A stretch of DNA of 64,000 nt from Dillenia suffruticosa. Taxonomy: Eukaryota; Streptophyta; Magnoliopsida; Dilleniales; Dilleniaceae. The translations under genes were made by a program, and so were the position numbers. Positions 47,701 through 58,618 of this stretch are shown piece by piece. Below the pieces are notes generated by a model. That model was not told the DNA's origin, ran no database searches, and worked only from the letters and a program-made list of their open reading frames with translations. Each line of letters begins with the position of its first letter. The first letter of the stretch is position 1. The DNA lies in NCBI GenBank assembly GCA_033439265.1, contig JAVTVX010000010.1:4030001-4094000 (forward strand). The letters run 5' to 3'.

Positions 47701-50700
47701 GACTATACATGTGTTGTATTTCGCATGATTTGAAAATATAAAGGATCAGTGCTCTACAACCATAAAAGGATAACCAAGAGCACATCTCCCTAAGGTCTTA
47801 CAAGTTGGGCTGTTATTAAACATAGAGATTCCCCCTTGATTTATTGGCAAAATTATTGCAGGATCACTTTGAAAAGTTGTCTATGCAGATTAAGTTGAAG
47901 ATGGAGGTCTGGTTTGAAGAATTTGGAATGATGGTCAATTCATCTTTGTTTATTTTGTCATGTCTCTTTATGAAGAAGCTTTTTCTAGTTTTTCTTGTTG
48001 TTGTTCTCTCGTCGATTCTAAGGTAGAGTTTTAGCTTGTTTAATCAAATTGATATTGAATTTGATGAAGCATTGGGATCTTGCTTGATTTCATAATTTGA
48101 CATATAAATCACAGATAATCCAGAGAACGAGGGATTTGGGACCATATATCATTCATTCTGGTGCTGGACTTGGTGGGTTGTATGGATGTGGATAGAGATG
48201 GCAGATCGGATTTTGTAGTTGGAATATAATATTTGTTGATCAAGGAATTCTTGAGACTAGTCTTTTCTTGGTGGAGGATCCCTCGCTATTCTTGGAGTTG
48301 AGAATTCTTGTGATTAGTCTCTGTCTGGATAGAGTTTCTAATTCACAGCAAGTTGATCATACTTGATATTTAGGATTTTAGAATATTTCAAGTATTGGTT
48401 TATTTCTATTTTTAATAGGAATTGTAGTTTGATTATTTTTCTATTTTCTTTGGGGATTCATCTATATACTGGAGCGACGTTATTGGATGTTATACTATTA
48501 AAATATAAACTGATTATTTGATTGATCTCTCTCTGTCTTACTGTTTTTGTCTATGCTCTCTTGTCCTATTCCCTCTCTGTCTTATTCTTTGTTTCTCAAC
48601 CCTTCTCACTGTTTCTCCCTAACTCTCCCCATTCTCTGGTTCTTCCTCCTTTCTTCTACTCTAGAGATTACATCACTTTCTCTTGTATTACTTTGCATCA
48701 GAGTCGACTTCAATCCCCATTCTTCTGCAATTTTTTTTTCCTCATGGGATTGCAGTAGCTGTGGGAAGAAAAAATTTAGGGAAATGTACATCACAAGCCT
48801 CGAGTCAAGTTTCTTATTCATCCTTAATGTTTTGTTGATAATCAAATGGCATTCAATGGAGACAATAGTATTTCTCTCTTGCCTAGAAACTGCAGTACTA
48901 TCAGTAACATCCTGAAAACCTAGTCAAAGAAATTGAGTACAAGCCCTGGCTTCCAAAATTACAAACCAGAAATTTCAATCATGATGACTAATAAAGTCAG
49001 ACTAGGAACCACCCTCAAATAGGGAGGAGAGAAGTTCTAAACAAATAATCTAGCAGCCCTTCTGAAAATTGATTGAACAGAACACCCACAAAGAAAAAAA
49101 TATCACATGACCTGGTATCCATGTGTTCCTGCAACGGGAAGTTTATCAGAAAATTGAAGTAAATGTTAGAGGTTTAATTGGTTGTCACAAAGGGCAAGTA
49201 ATCGGAAATTCCATTGTTGGAAACTTACACTCCGTGACTCCCTTTGTTATTTTTTCTTTTTTTTTTTCTGTTTAATAAGGGTGAATTGAAGTAGTTGATG
49301 TTGGAAATTGGGTGTTCGATAGTTTTTCCATGCCTTGTTATAGTTTTTGAGATCTTTATTTCCTGGGTCTGAATACTCTGCCTCATCTGGTCTGCTGTGA
49401 AGTTAAATTGTAGCTGTCGTGCCCTTGAATGTGTTGTGATGCATGTGTGTAAAGTTCAAATCAATGTTTTAAGGTCCTTCATCAGTAAAATCTTCTATTT
49501 CTGCCAATTGGCGGAAAAACAAAGGCGGAAGATGTTTGGGTTTGATTTCTCTTGGTCTGAAGTGTGCTCTGTGGCTGGATAATCTTTTGGATTAGATTTT
49601 CTGGAAATTAAGTCTCTCAGTTTAGAACAGAAGCTTTTGAAGAGGACAGTTGAACTGATGAGGTGAAGAAACAATGGTTCTCCAGTTTTGGTGGTCACAG
49701 CAAGAAGAATTTTAATCAGTGAATAAGGCTAATCCAAGAGTGAGATTTCAACAAAGTATAGGAATTTAACCAGGGATGGGAAGTGACGTCCTGAGACATG
49801 GTCGTGGAAGATGATTAATTGTAAAAGGGAGGATGGGTTAAATAATAAAGGGATGATGCGCCAAGATCTGTTTTTGGGCCAGAACTTTAGTGGACCATTG
49901 AGCTGCCTCTGATGTTACTGGAGCACTGAGGTAGAGACGTCTTCATGCAAGACATTGAATAATAAAACGAAAGATTGGCTTGGTCTTAAGGGATGATGGG
50001 CCAAGATTTGTTTTTTGACCAGAACTTTAGCAGACCACTAAGCAGCCTCTGATGTTAAATTGAAAAGGGTGGAATCATGATGCAGCGGGAAAAGGAGGTG
50101 GGATTTGATTTGTTCAAACCCTAAGAGTTGACAACGGATTCCACCCTTAAATAAATAAAAACCTAGTTAGGTTTGGGAGGAAAGAATGATATTTTATTAA
50201 TCAAAGTAGGAATGAGTTATACTGAAGAGAGTAAGATTCTTAATAGACCTAGGCTAGAGTAGAGATCAAGTAAACCCTAAACAAATTCTCTAAAATATGA
50301 AACTTATAATAAATTCCTTAAACAATATAAACTAAAATAAGGAAATGAATGTCCTACTATAACTTGTATTTGGGTTTTAGAAACTCTAGAGACTAAAAAC
50401 AGAAAAGAAAAATATGCAAAGAATTGAAAAACATTAGTAAAGAGGAAATTAAAATTCCTTCAGCAGTCTTTCCGTATTGCCATGGTGGTGGTCCTTAGAA
50501 TGCCTACATGCTGCCAGTACCGTATGGGTACTGTCGTGGCAGTAGAATACTGCCACGATTTCCACTCTGGCATTCTTCGCTGCTATACTCAACTTCTTTC
50601 ATTCTAAGCTAGCCATTTTGGCTCTATGGTTCTTGGTCAGTTTTCTTCCTGGGGTTGCTTCTTTGACCTCCCTTTACACCATAAAGACGACCTCTATTTT

Positions 50701-53700
50701 TTTTTTTGAGCTCAAACATTTGATCTTCAATTTTAATCTTTTCTTATTTAACATCAAAATGGACTAGATTAGGGATTTAATGTCAAACCCAACTTGATTT
50801 TTGAAATCCGGGCTGTGTGGGTAGGTCCAATTAAAATGCTTAGGACTAGAAAGAAATATGCTCCTATAAAAGGAACTCTTCATCATAGATCGGAGAGCTC
50901 ATTTGATATATCACGAATGCAGTGATCAAGCATCAGGCGGAATGTATTGCTACCTCTTCCTCCCTCCACCATTCTATAAGCAAATGCTTGCGGGTAGGAT
51001 TTCTCTCCTGAACCATCTTTCTTATGCAATTCGAGGAGAAGCGAGTAAACTTGCCTGCACCCTAATTATTGGTAGAGTTCTAAAGCGCAAGGGAAAAGAC
51101 TAGCAAGCCAATTACAGTCTTAAGGGTTGGTGTTCCGCAATAGGAGGGGCCAATCTCAACTCAAGACCAAGCAAAGGGATAATGAACCTGTCACGGAGTT
51201 CATTGCAAGGTGACGAGCCCTTACTTTTGCCTGTCCCCAGAAGTTTACTCAGCAAGAGCTCCTCAAGATGTGCATGAACAACTTCAGGCACGACTTGTCG
51301 TCGATATTCCTGCCCAAAACCAACCTTTAAGGGATTCGACGACTTGTGCACTAAAGCTCACGATGTGGAAGCACATCTTAGCAAACGGCGCCGTCCTACG
51401 AAGTACTTGAAGTTCGTTCCCTTACCTTGATGCCTACAGCTCAATTTGTTTTCCAGTGATGGCAAGCGAAATACTTATTTTTCTTTTTCTTCTTCTTGGG
51501 TTGTTTCTGAATGGCATCATAGCTACACGAGGGAAAGCGATGCTGCCCACTCTGCCGCAAAAGGGGGCCGCTTTCTTCCCCTCAAAAATGCCAGTTCCAC
51601 CATCAGGGCCCAGCAAGCAGCATAATTCTGTTCCGAGGCTGCGTTTTATTCCAGCAACAGTAGTATATGGTTCGAAACCCAGGCCTCCTTGTTTAAGTGA
51701 ACTGGTTGGGTCCAGGGAGATTTTGTTGGGTAAAATTAGATCCGCATCTTTGGAATCTTTGGAATTAAGCCACGAAGGGGGTGTTGTATGCTTACTCATT
51801 GGAAAAGGATTGAGTTCTGCCGTTAATAATGAATGAAGACCTCCAAAAGCCTTTTGTTAAGGATCTGTTCATCACAGAATTGTCGTCTCATCCTTCTAAG
51901 ACAAATTAGACCTTGATTCAACTCCCTTCTCCCGCAAATTTAGATCCTCTGCATAACCGGAAAGCCCGTTTCTCATTATAATTGCTCAAACTGAAGGCGA
52001 GGTGCTTCCGGTGTTAAGAAAAGAGCCTTCGATTGTTGGTAATTGCATTGTTCCTCTAGATGTAGTGGCTTCAGAATCGCAGATTCATTATCTGTTAATA
52101 CAGCGGCAGAAGGAAAAAAATTCTGATGACTTCTGTGAGTTTGAAGACTTTTGTAGTGGTGGATTGGAAAGGGAATGGGATGATGATGACTTGGAGCTTT
52201 ACATGGTAACATGATGTGATTTTTCTGGATGAAACCAGGAGCATTGTGAGGATAAATCAAATCATTCAAAGATGAAAAATTCTGAATGTCGAGATTAATC
52301 TGGCTGATTTATTGGTGTTGATGAAATTTCAGAAGTTTGATCCTGCATTTTGCGGGGGTAGCTTTCGAAGGTCTTAAATGGATATTGGTTATGGATGGAC
52401 AAGCATCTTGGAGCTTTCAAGCCTTAAAGGAGGTAGAATTCTTTGCTTTCAAATCCTTTTTCTCCAAAATATGCAAAGGTCCAAAATGCTTTTCAGAATG
52501 ATTTTCAAAATTATTGTCAAACCTTACCGATAAATATGCAAAGGAATGGTTGACTAACGGTCATTTTTGGATTTTTATTTTTTAAGAAATCTTAATAATA
52601 AAAAAGCCATAGATTTTTCTTTCTAGTTTCCCTTTAACACGAAAATGCTCTTTCCTATAATGTTCAAGACTTTAGGATTTTGAATCTTATCACAAATTTG
52701 GGTGCCTTTTTTAATTAGTCTTCCCAAGCACCATTCTTTTCCTTTTAATTGGACAAAGGTTCTTATTAAGGTTACGATTTTCATTTGGTCCATGGTATTT
52801 AACCACATCAATACTAATCTGTTATAAAAGAGATCTTTCAAAGCTCTTGGGTGTGTGTTGTGTTACGACAATTTTTAAAAATGGAGATTATTTGTTTTGC
52901 GTTATTTGGTTTCTTGGGAGATGTGGAATTGTCTCTTTGTAAGTGACAATGATTGTGTGTGTCCTAAAATCATCTCTGATTTGATTTGTTTCTTACCAAT
53001 TTCATGGTGGGAGAAAAATGCTGTCTTGTGGACATGTGCATTTCACGCTGTTTCTTATTGCATTTGGAAAAAAGGGAATGCTACAATTTTTAGGAATGAG
53101 CTCATTGTCTGTTCTTTTCTTTGGCATAAGATGGTCATTCATATTTCTCTGTGGCCCTGTACTTCTCGGATTTAAAAAGATCATAGTTTAAAAGAGTTGA
53201 GGAAGGATCAGAGAGCAATCATCCATTAGTATATTATATTGATCTTTTTTCCCCCTCTAAAAATTTCTCATCCTTAGTTTTTGTGCATTCATTTTCTATT
53301 TGATACTATTTATTTTGCTACAAAATAAATAGTTCTCATCGTTTTAATTTAGTCACACATCTATCCTTAGATTAGCTTTCGCTGGTTTATTTGTTCTTTT
53401 TTCTTCTTGTTCTTCTGAGTTGGCATAACTAGAGCTGATTTTGCACTTATTTGGCTTAGGTGAATGGAAATAATATTTAATTAATGTGACTGTGAAAAAG
53501 AAATATAATAGTTATACTAAAGGGGGGTTGAATTCCTTCCTGGAATAACCACAAACCAAATATGCCACGCTGTTGGGTATTGGTGCTAATGGCATTGCTG
53601 CTGTTCCAATTGGTTTATAGGAGGCTCCTTCTGACCATTTTTTTGGGTTAGTTTGGAGGGAACATAATGAATGGATTTTTGAGTGGATTGAAAACCTTGC

Positions 53701-55943
53701 AGTTTCCTTGTGGATAGTATTCAACATTTTTTTTTATGGTCTTCATTCTGTCATGTCATGTTGCTAGAATTTTGCATATTTCATGGCCTTTCTTTTTGTG
53801 TGGCCTTTGTGCTTTGGCACCTTGATGTCACCTTTTTGTGAAGAAAACCTTTCCCGGTTTCTGTTTGGAAAAAATGTGATTTTTGTTGAATATTTGAGAT
53901 GTATGAGAGATAGAATAATGAGGAAAGAAATACTTTTTATTGATGATCAAGACATTACAAGTAAACTAGGGATGATTGCCCTTGAGAAATTTAAGAGAGA
54001 GCACAAAGAAAGTTGAGAACGAGAGAGCTTAGAATGAAGAAAGAGGAGATTGTTCTTCCATACCATAAGAGAGAAATAAGGGACTTATTTATAGTGGAAG
54101 GAGGGTTACTAGCCAATAGAAAGAGGGAGAAAAGGACATATAGCTGTTGGAATCCCAACAGCCATATTCCAACAGCTAGAAACACTAGCTGTTGAAATAT
54201 GTACTGCCCAAACTGCCAAGCACGGGTTTCCTTCCTGGACCTTTTCCATACTTTTGGGCTACCACTTGGGCCGTGAGTGAGGCATTTTTGGGTTTTCTTT
54301 GAGTGGACTTCTAGGCTTCCAACTGGACTTGAATGTTGCTCCTTGGGCTAATTCTTCTGAACTTAAATTCTGCCCATTTTTGGTCTAAAATTCAGAGCAG
54401 TTTTCTGGACAGATTCTGTCCTCTCTTCTTGAGCTGGCCTCTTGGAGTATTGCAACACTTGGAGTATTGCAATAATATCAACACTTTGTGGTCTTCCAAG
54501 ATGAACAAGCCTGATTATCTTCCTTCTTTTCAACAATTTCCACTCTTAGGAATCAATTAGCCTTCATTCTTTGCTTATTGCCTCATGGGTTGTTGCTTCC
54601 TTTGGCCTCAATAGACATCCAAGCAGGTCTTATTTTCTTACATTGCTCTGTTGCAATGGAGTTGTGGAACTGCCTCTTCATAGCGTGCGACAACGATTGG
54701 GTTTGTCCTACAAGTCTTCCTAACTTGTTTCTTACTCCTTTTAGAGGTTTTAGATGGAAAAAGATGCATGATGTTTGTAGAAAGATGTGTTTTTGGCTAT
54801 CCCATGATGTATTTGGGGAGTGGAATACTAGAAATTTTTGCAATTAGACCATTCAAATATCCCTTTTATAGGACAAAGTTGTCCTTGATATTTTTCTATA
54901 GGTTCATGTCTTGTGGATATGAAATGTTAAATAAATTGAACATGGGAAGTAAAGTGATAATATGAAACCCTAATAATCCATTATTCGAATAATTACAATA
55001 ATTTGGATTCATATAGAAAATCCATTATTACAAATATGGAGATTAAATATAAAAAAGTCAAATATTTTCAAATTCAAATCTATTGTTAATTGATTTAATT
55101 TTGATACATAATGTTTTCTAACATATAAATTATAGTCCAAAATATTATGCATTAGGTTTCTTTATTTTTTCTTGTTTTGTTCCTTCTTTCTTCTAAGGTT
55201 TTTATTTTTATAAGTTTTTTGTATATTCTTCATTATCTAATACATCATTCTTTTTTCTATCCAAACAAAAGTGTGAAGTAGTTTGGTAGAATGACTAGTG
55301 CCTAACTAACAAAAAAACAAACCTTATTGGATGATCAAAGACATGAAGCAAATACATCAATAGGTCCATTTGGAATGCTAGAGGCTGGTTCCAGTTTTAA
55401 AAGAATTAGACTAGAGAAGTAAGCTCCAGTTAAAAAAGAACAGATCACATGTAAACAAAAGCTTTCCTGAGGAGATAGTTTGACTGACTTTTTAGAGTTG
55501 GTTGACTGATGATTTGGATAGGGTGATGTAGATGAAATCAATATTGTTAAAGGCGCTTTGAGTGGGGTTGCTTGAAATGGTTGGCTGATTTTGGTCATCT
55601 ATGCTCTGGTGTTACTTTGCATGATGTTTCAACTTTGATTCTGGTCCATCTATGAACACTTACAGAAGTTGAGTTGGTTTGGGGACATCAAACTATTTCT
55701 TTCTCTGTTTCTTTTTCTCTTTTGATAGTTTAGATTGCCAGATGCTTAAACTTTTGGCGCATGTGAGATTTTTCTCTGATTAAAGTTTGTTGATATTATT
55801 GCACTTTGAATGGGTTCTCTTCTCACCTTTGTGATTTTATGTATGGCTTAATCTTAACTTCTGCAGGAATAGGTTGGAAATCCTGGAAGAAGCGCTGGTT
55901 TATCCTCACCCGGACCTCCTTGGTTTTCTTCAAAAATGATCCG
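42670..55943 (+). CDS. REN1-like: REN-type Rho GTPase-activating protein with PH domain, 5' exons only
   Basis: Three coding exons join in frame: 42670-42723, 45925-45961 and 55867-55943. Together they give 56 residues: MSAPLAAFERPKIGTTNT, VFKSGPLFISSK plus a split Gly, then IGWKSWKKRWFILTRTSL and VFFKNDP. This is the N-terminus of the plant PH-RhoGAP (REN) family, with KKRWFILTRTSLVFF forming the first strands of the PH domain, which binds membrane lipids. Family members inactivate ROP GTPases by stimulating GTP hydrolysis and confine ROP activity in tip-growing and polarised cells. The rest of the PH domain, the RhoGAP domain and the coiled coils must lie beyond the window. All junctions are GT-AG. 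Introns are 3.2 kb, 9.9 kb and over 8 kb, swollen by transposons. The exons show no damage, so the gene is probably functional. Confidence 0.9.
43161..44314. mobile_element. hAT-like MITE in intron 1
   Basis: The left end CTGGGCGGAGCCAG and right end (reverse-complemented) CTAGGGCAGAGCCACC form imperfect inverted repeats. Flanks TGGGTGGG (43153-43160) and TGGGTGCG (44315-44322) agree at 7 of 8, suggesting an 8-bp duplication. The interior is AT-rich and non-coding, with a CA microsatellite at about 44080-44100. Confidence 0.6.
44323..45924. other. Remainder of intron 1
   Basis: It contains a (GA)n run (44721-44756). Frames near 45144-45410 lack recognisable motifs. No further gene was found. 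Confidence 0.5.
45925..45961 (+). CDS. REN1-like: REN-like exon 2 (37-nt micro-exon)
   Basis: Acceptor TATTACAG/GTTTTC and donor AAAAG/GTGAGA. It encodes VFKSGPLFISSK plus the first base of Gly, phase 1. It starts the PH domain. Confidence 0.92.
46340..46620 (-). pseudogene. L1-type LINE 3' fragment (zf-RVT region), antisense in intron 2
   Basis: The minus strand reads SLKRWQQSQNIALLHCDQTR, VIWSLVLSH, then PLTIFWFLWKERKRIIF. The HC...W...WKERNxRxF pattern is the zinc-binding end of plant LINE ORF2. Both flanks are lost. Confidence 0.6.
46621..49847. other. Intron 2 non-coding sequence
   Basis: It includes a run of C bases followed by GGCGGGCCCCC and poly-A (46862-46900). CT-rich sequence near 48500-48700 ends in TTTGCATCAGAGTCG, which weakly resembles a retrotransposon primer-binding site. 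I see no credible gene; the short frames have no recognisable motifs. Confidence 0.45.
49848..50057. repeat. ~70-bp direct repeat pair in intron 2
   Basis: Copies at 49848-49917 and 49988-50057 start AAGGGATGATG(C/G)GCCAAGAT and end GCCTCTGATGTTA. They are about 90% alike and 140 bp apart. Confidence 0.8.
50058..51149. other. Intron 2 non-coding sequence
   Basis: AT-rich to 50480, then a stretch with repeated TACTGCC and TGGCAGTA words (50500-50570). A short frame at about 50903-51103 has no recognisable motif. Confidence 0.45.
51150..51411 (+). pseudogene. Retrotransposon gag fragment
   Basis: Read across one stop and one frameshift: QRDNEPVTEFIAR, then RALTFACPQKFTQQELLKMC and MNNFRHDLSSIFLPK, then FDDLCTKAHDVEAHL and a basic tail. 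This pattern is typical of a Retrotrans_gag segment of plant Ty3/gypsy elements. No LTR or pol is attached. Confidence 0.75.
51459..51836 (+). CDS. IDL-like: Candidate IDA-like signalling peptide precursor in intron 2
   Basis: The ATG at 51459 begins a 125-codon frame. The first ~20 residues (ASEILIFLFLLLGLFLNG) are a strong signal-peptide-like hydrophobic stretch ending near IIATRG. A short basic spacer leads to FFPSKM and then PVPPSGPSKQHN (51591-51626) followed by SV. IDA/IDL peptides have the core P(I/V)PPS(A/G)PSKRHN and are perceived by HAESA-type receptor kinases in cell separation. The core differs at the K-Q-H position, where Arg is usual. Family precursors normally stop within about 20 residues of the core; here the frame continues for about 70 more, so the stop may have been lost or an exon boundary missed. 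A decayed gag lies 48 bp upstream, so a captured or pseudogenised copy is possible. Confidence 0.6.
   Translation: MASEILIFLFLLLGLFLNGIIATRGKAMLPTLPQKGAAFFPSKMPVPPSGPSKQHNSVPRLRFIPATVVYGSKPRPPCLSELVGSREILLGKIRSASLESLELSHEGGVVCLLIGKGLSSAVNNE
51837..52330 (+). other. Unassigned sequence downstream of the IDL-like frame
   Basis: A frame at about 51960-52214 encodes an acidic C-terminus (SDDFCEFEDFC, then EREWDDDDLELYMVT). I do not recognise it. It may be a fragment of another captured gene or chance coding. Confidence 0.3.
52620..53215 (+). pseudogene. L1-type LINE ORF2 3' fragment (zf-RVT)
   Basis: The plus strand reads across shifts: ALGCVLCYDN, then LVSWEMWNCLFVSDNDCVCP, ending AVSYCIWKKGNATIFRNE. 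The Cys/His spacing followed by W-x-x-N-x-x-I-F is the zinc-binding C-terminal region of plant L1 ORF2. It is the same family as the fragments at 54570 and 60480. Confidence 0.8.
53560..53760 (+). pseudogene. Possible LINE 3' fragment
   Basis: FFGLVWREHNEWIFEWIEN resembles the W-x-E-R-N-x-x-I-F motif at the end of plant LINE ORF2. It is short and alone. Confidence 0.4.
53884..54535. mobile_element. Solo LTR in intron 2 (652 bp)
   Basis: The ends are TGTTGAA...TTCAACA, a 7-bp perfect terminal inverted repeat with TG/CA ends. Flanks are ATTTT (53879-53883) and ATTTC (54536-54540), a 5-bp duplication with one change. There is no internal coding region. Frames inside are unsupported. Confidence 0.65.
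54570..54850 (+). pseudogene. Second L1-type LINE 3' fragment (zf-RVT)
   Basis: FLHCSVAMELWNCLFIACDN, then DWVCPTSLPNLFLTPFRGF. This duplicates the domain seen at 52620-53215, so it comes from a separate LINE copy. Confidence 0.75.
54851..55866. other. End of intron 2
   Basis: No gene was recognised. A pyrimidine-rich tract and TTCTGCAG form the acceptor of REN-like exon 3. Confidence 0.5.
55867..55943 (+). CDS. REN1-like: REN-like exon 3 (77 nt)
   Basis: Acceptor TTCTGCAG/GAATAGG and donor GATCCG/GTTAGT. It completes Gly and encodes IGWKSWKKRWFILTRTSL and VFFKNDP, ending in phase 0. Confidence 0.93.
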
Positions 55944-57247
55944 GTTAGTATACGAACTGATATTCTTTCCGCAATCATTCTTTTCTGGTTATTTGAGTTT
56001 TTTTTTTTTTTTTTTCACCAATCCTTTCTGCTAACCAGAACTAAAGTGTGTGAATGGAGAAATTTTCTCTGATTCATTGGCTGGAACATATAGCTTTTAT
56101 ATAGGATGTAATAATTTTACCAAGCTATTGGGCAGGGACACTTGTTATAGGGCTCTAGGCTGGAAACTGAGATCTTGTAGAATCTCAATGGCTTTACATA
56201 TGCCAATCTTGACCTTACTTGTCCTGCACATTTACACCTTGAAATGAGTTTTGTACATGCATGTCTTAGTTGATGGTATTGTAGAGTATACCGGATCTTA
56301 ATGGTGCTAGTTATGACTATTTGATGTTCACATTTCATTCTGGCAAATCTATGATTGTCTTGGCTGGTTAATCTTTGGTATTATCAATCTCCCTGTAGTT
56401 GATTGTTTTAGTATATGATCTCTAATAGGAATGCTGAATTATTATAGGGAAAATAAAAGTTTTAAGATGTGACTTTCACATTACTGTTATGTTATTACTT
56501 CTAGGCATCCATCCATTTTTTTTAAAGCTAAAATTTTTGTTTACTTATGATTCTTCAAAGCTTAATTTTATATATATGTAATAGGAATCCATATATGATT
56601 TAGGAGGCCTGATCTTCAGCTAAAATTAGTTTTGTTGTCTCACAAATTGATTGGATTGTCTATAAAGATACTTTTATCTCTTTTTTAGGAGATTGTGTAT
56701 GTATAAGTTATTAGTTTAGGCATTGCTGAAGTTTGTCAAGGTGTGTATATAAATTGCGTACATGAGTCTCCATTAATTGAATTGGCTAAATTGTACTTTA
56801 ATTTTGAAGACCAAAGATATACATGTTGATGGTGCTATATGAATGCATGTATTTGCTTGTCATATAACTTAAAAGGAAATGCTATGTGCCCTCCACGCAC
56901 CTATTTTTAATAGGTGCATTTTGATCAGAAAACATGTCCTTTTTTTCTATATATATTATTTAAGTTATGTTAATATATGTTTGATATTTTTGACTATTGT
57001 AATTGTGATCGTTAATAAGTGTCCATGACATGCTTATTGATTGGACACTTACCGGCATGACTCTAACTAAAATATAAAACTATGAACAATTTCTATCCAA
57101 ACACCCCTTCCCCCAGCACCAAAAAAAGGGAAAATGGATTAGTATGTTTACAATGTTATGCCTTTTATTACATTCATTAGTCTGATGCTGGTTTTCTACT
57201 CCCCTCTTTTTGCATGCCATTGCCATTCTTTTGTTTTTTGGGGTGGG
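55944..57247. other. Start of intron 3
   Basis: No gene. Two small hairpins are visible: GCACCTATTTTTAATAGGTGC at about 56899, and AAGTGTCC paired with GGACACTT at about 57018-57051. Confidence 0.5.
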
Positions 57248-57252
57248 GGGTT

Positions 57253-58026
57253 TGATGTGAACCCGTTGGGTATAAAAACCCTAGAACCCACGAACAAGTT
57301 AATTTAGCCCAAAAATCATCTCAACGAATTATTTGAACCAGTGGAATTAAAAATCTCAACCCTTGCCCTAAAGGAGGAAGAACCTAAGGTATATGATCTT
57401 AGACCCGTTTCTCACTAAATCAAGAACCTTGGTATAAAGATGGAATGAATGACGTCACAATCTAGATGGTTCAAAACCTAGATTGATGAGTCAAAGAACT
57501 AAACAAGACTCCTATCTTGAATAAGTTCAAAGTTCTCAAAAGAACAAGATCTGTGTGAAGAATCCTCACAATTTTATTAATTCTCTTCAAAGTGTTTTTT
57601 TTTTACACAATGTATAATGACCTATTTATAGTCTAAAGATAAAAACATAATTGACAACTAAAAATTTAGTAACTCCCTAAACAATAAAAAATTAGGAAAC
57701 TAAACATAAGTTATAAAAAAATAAAAATTAGGAAACTAAATAAATCAAACTATTTTGACTAAGTTTTGCTGTTATTTTTCTTTATTTTCGTTCTTCCTTG
57801 GTCTTGGGTAGTTTTGGCCTTTTATTCTTCTAACTGGGTTTGCATGAGCATAATTGAGACCCCTTTTGGTTCTTCATTCATTTGGGATTCAATTTCTTAT
57901 TGTAAAACTCTCTGAATTAAGTTATTTAGTATTTCTTTGGATCTTTTAACTCGAACTTTTGTTACTGGCCCAATTGGAACTTGAGTTGAATTTTGTAAAT
58001 TTCTTACAGTCTTGATGATCACATCA
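57253..58026. mobile_element. Solo LTR in intron 3 (774 bp)
   Basis: It starts TGATGTGAACCCG and ends GATCACATCA, with TGATGTGA matching the reverse complement of TCACATCA. Flanks are GGGTT on both sides (57248-57252 and 58027-58031). There is no coding content. The family was not identified. Confidence 0.85.
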
Positions 58027-58031
58027 GGGTT

Positions 58032-58587
58032 GGAGCAAGGGGGTTGTTGGAGAAATTGTAAACATTGCATATTAGCCCCTTAGGCTCAAACGAAGGTCAC
58101 ATTTTTTATTTTCAAATCTAAATTTTGTTGTTTGGTACAAAAAATTTGTGAATTTCATTTCAAACTCCATAAAACTATGGATTTTCAAATCAATATAAAA
58201 AAGTGGAATATGTAAATGAACTCCGCAATGGGTTGTGGAGTCCACCTCACTTTCTTTCTCAATTCATTTTATCTTAATTTACCTTAGAGTGAGAAACTTA
58301 AAAGTAATTAAGTAAACAATAATATGTAGAAATGAATTCTACATTTTATTTTTGTTGTTCCAAGGATAGGTATTTAATTGAATTCTACATTTTAATTTAT
58401 GGTTCTAAGCATATGAGTTCATTTTTGCAAATGAATTGAGCAAAATTTTTCATTTGGTTTTAAGCACAGGGTTGGAATACATGCATGAAAATAATTGCAG
58501 CTGGTCTTTGTTAGTGCACAAACAATAGTCTCATCGGCTATAGTTAACAATACTGAAGGGCTTTAATCTTGTGTAATCCTTTTTTGT

Positions 58588-58618
<31 letters not shown>

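Noticed and set aside
48080..48715. Possible copia LTR with a primer-binding site near 48700
   Set aside because: TTTGCATCAGAGTCG is only a partial match, no second LTR or pol follows, and boundaries could not be set.
50078..50885. Possible solo LTR starting TGATGCAGC
   Set aside because: The best end (CATCA near 50885) has no matching 5-bp flank.
51668..51695. GGTTCGAAACCCAGG resembling a tRNA or SINE B box
   Set aside because: No matching A box or fold at the right distance, and it is within the IDL-like frame.
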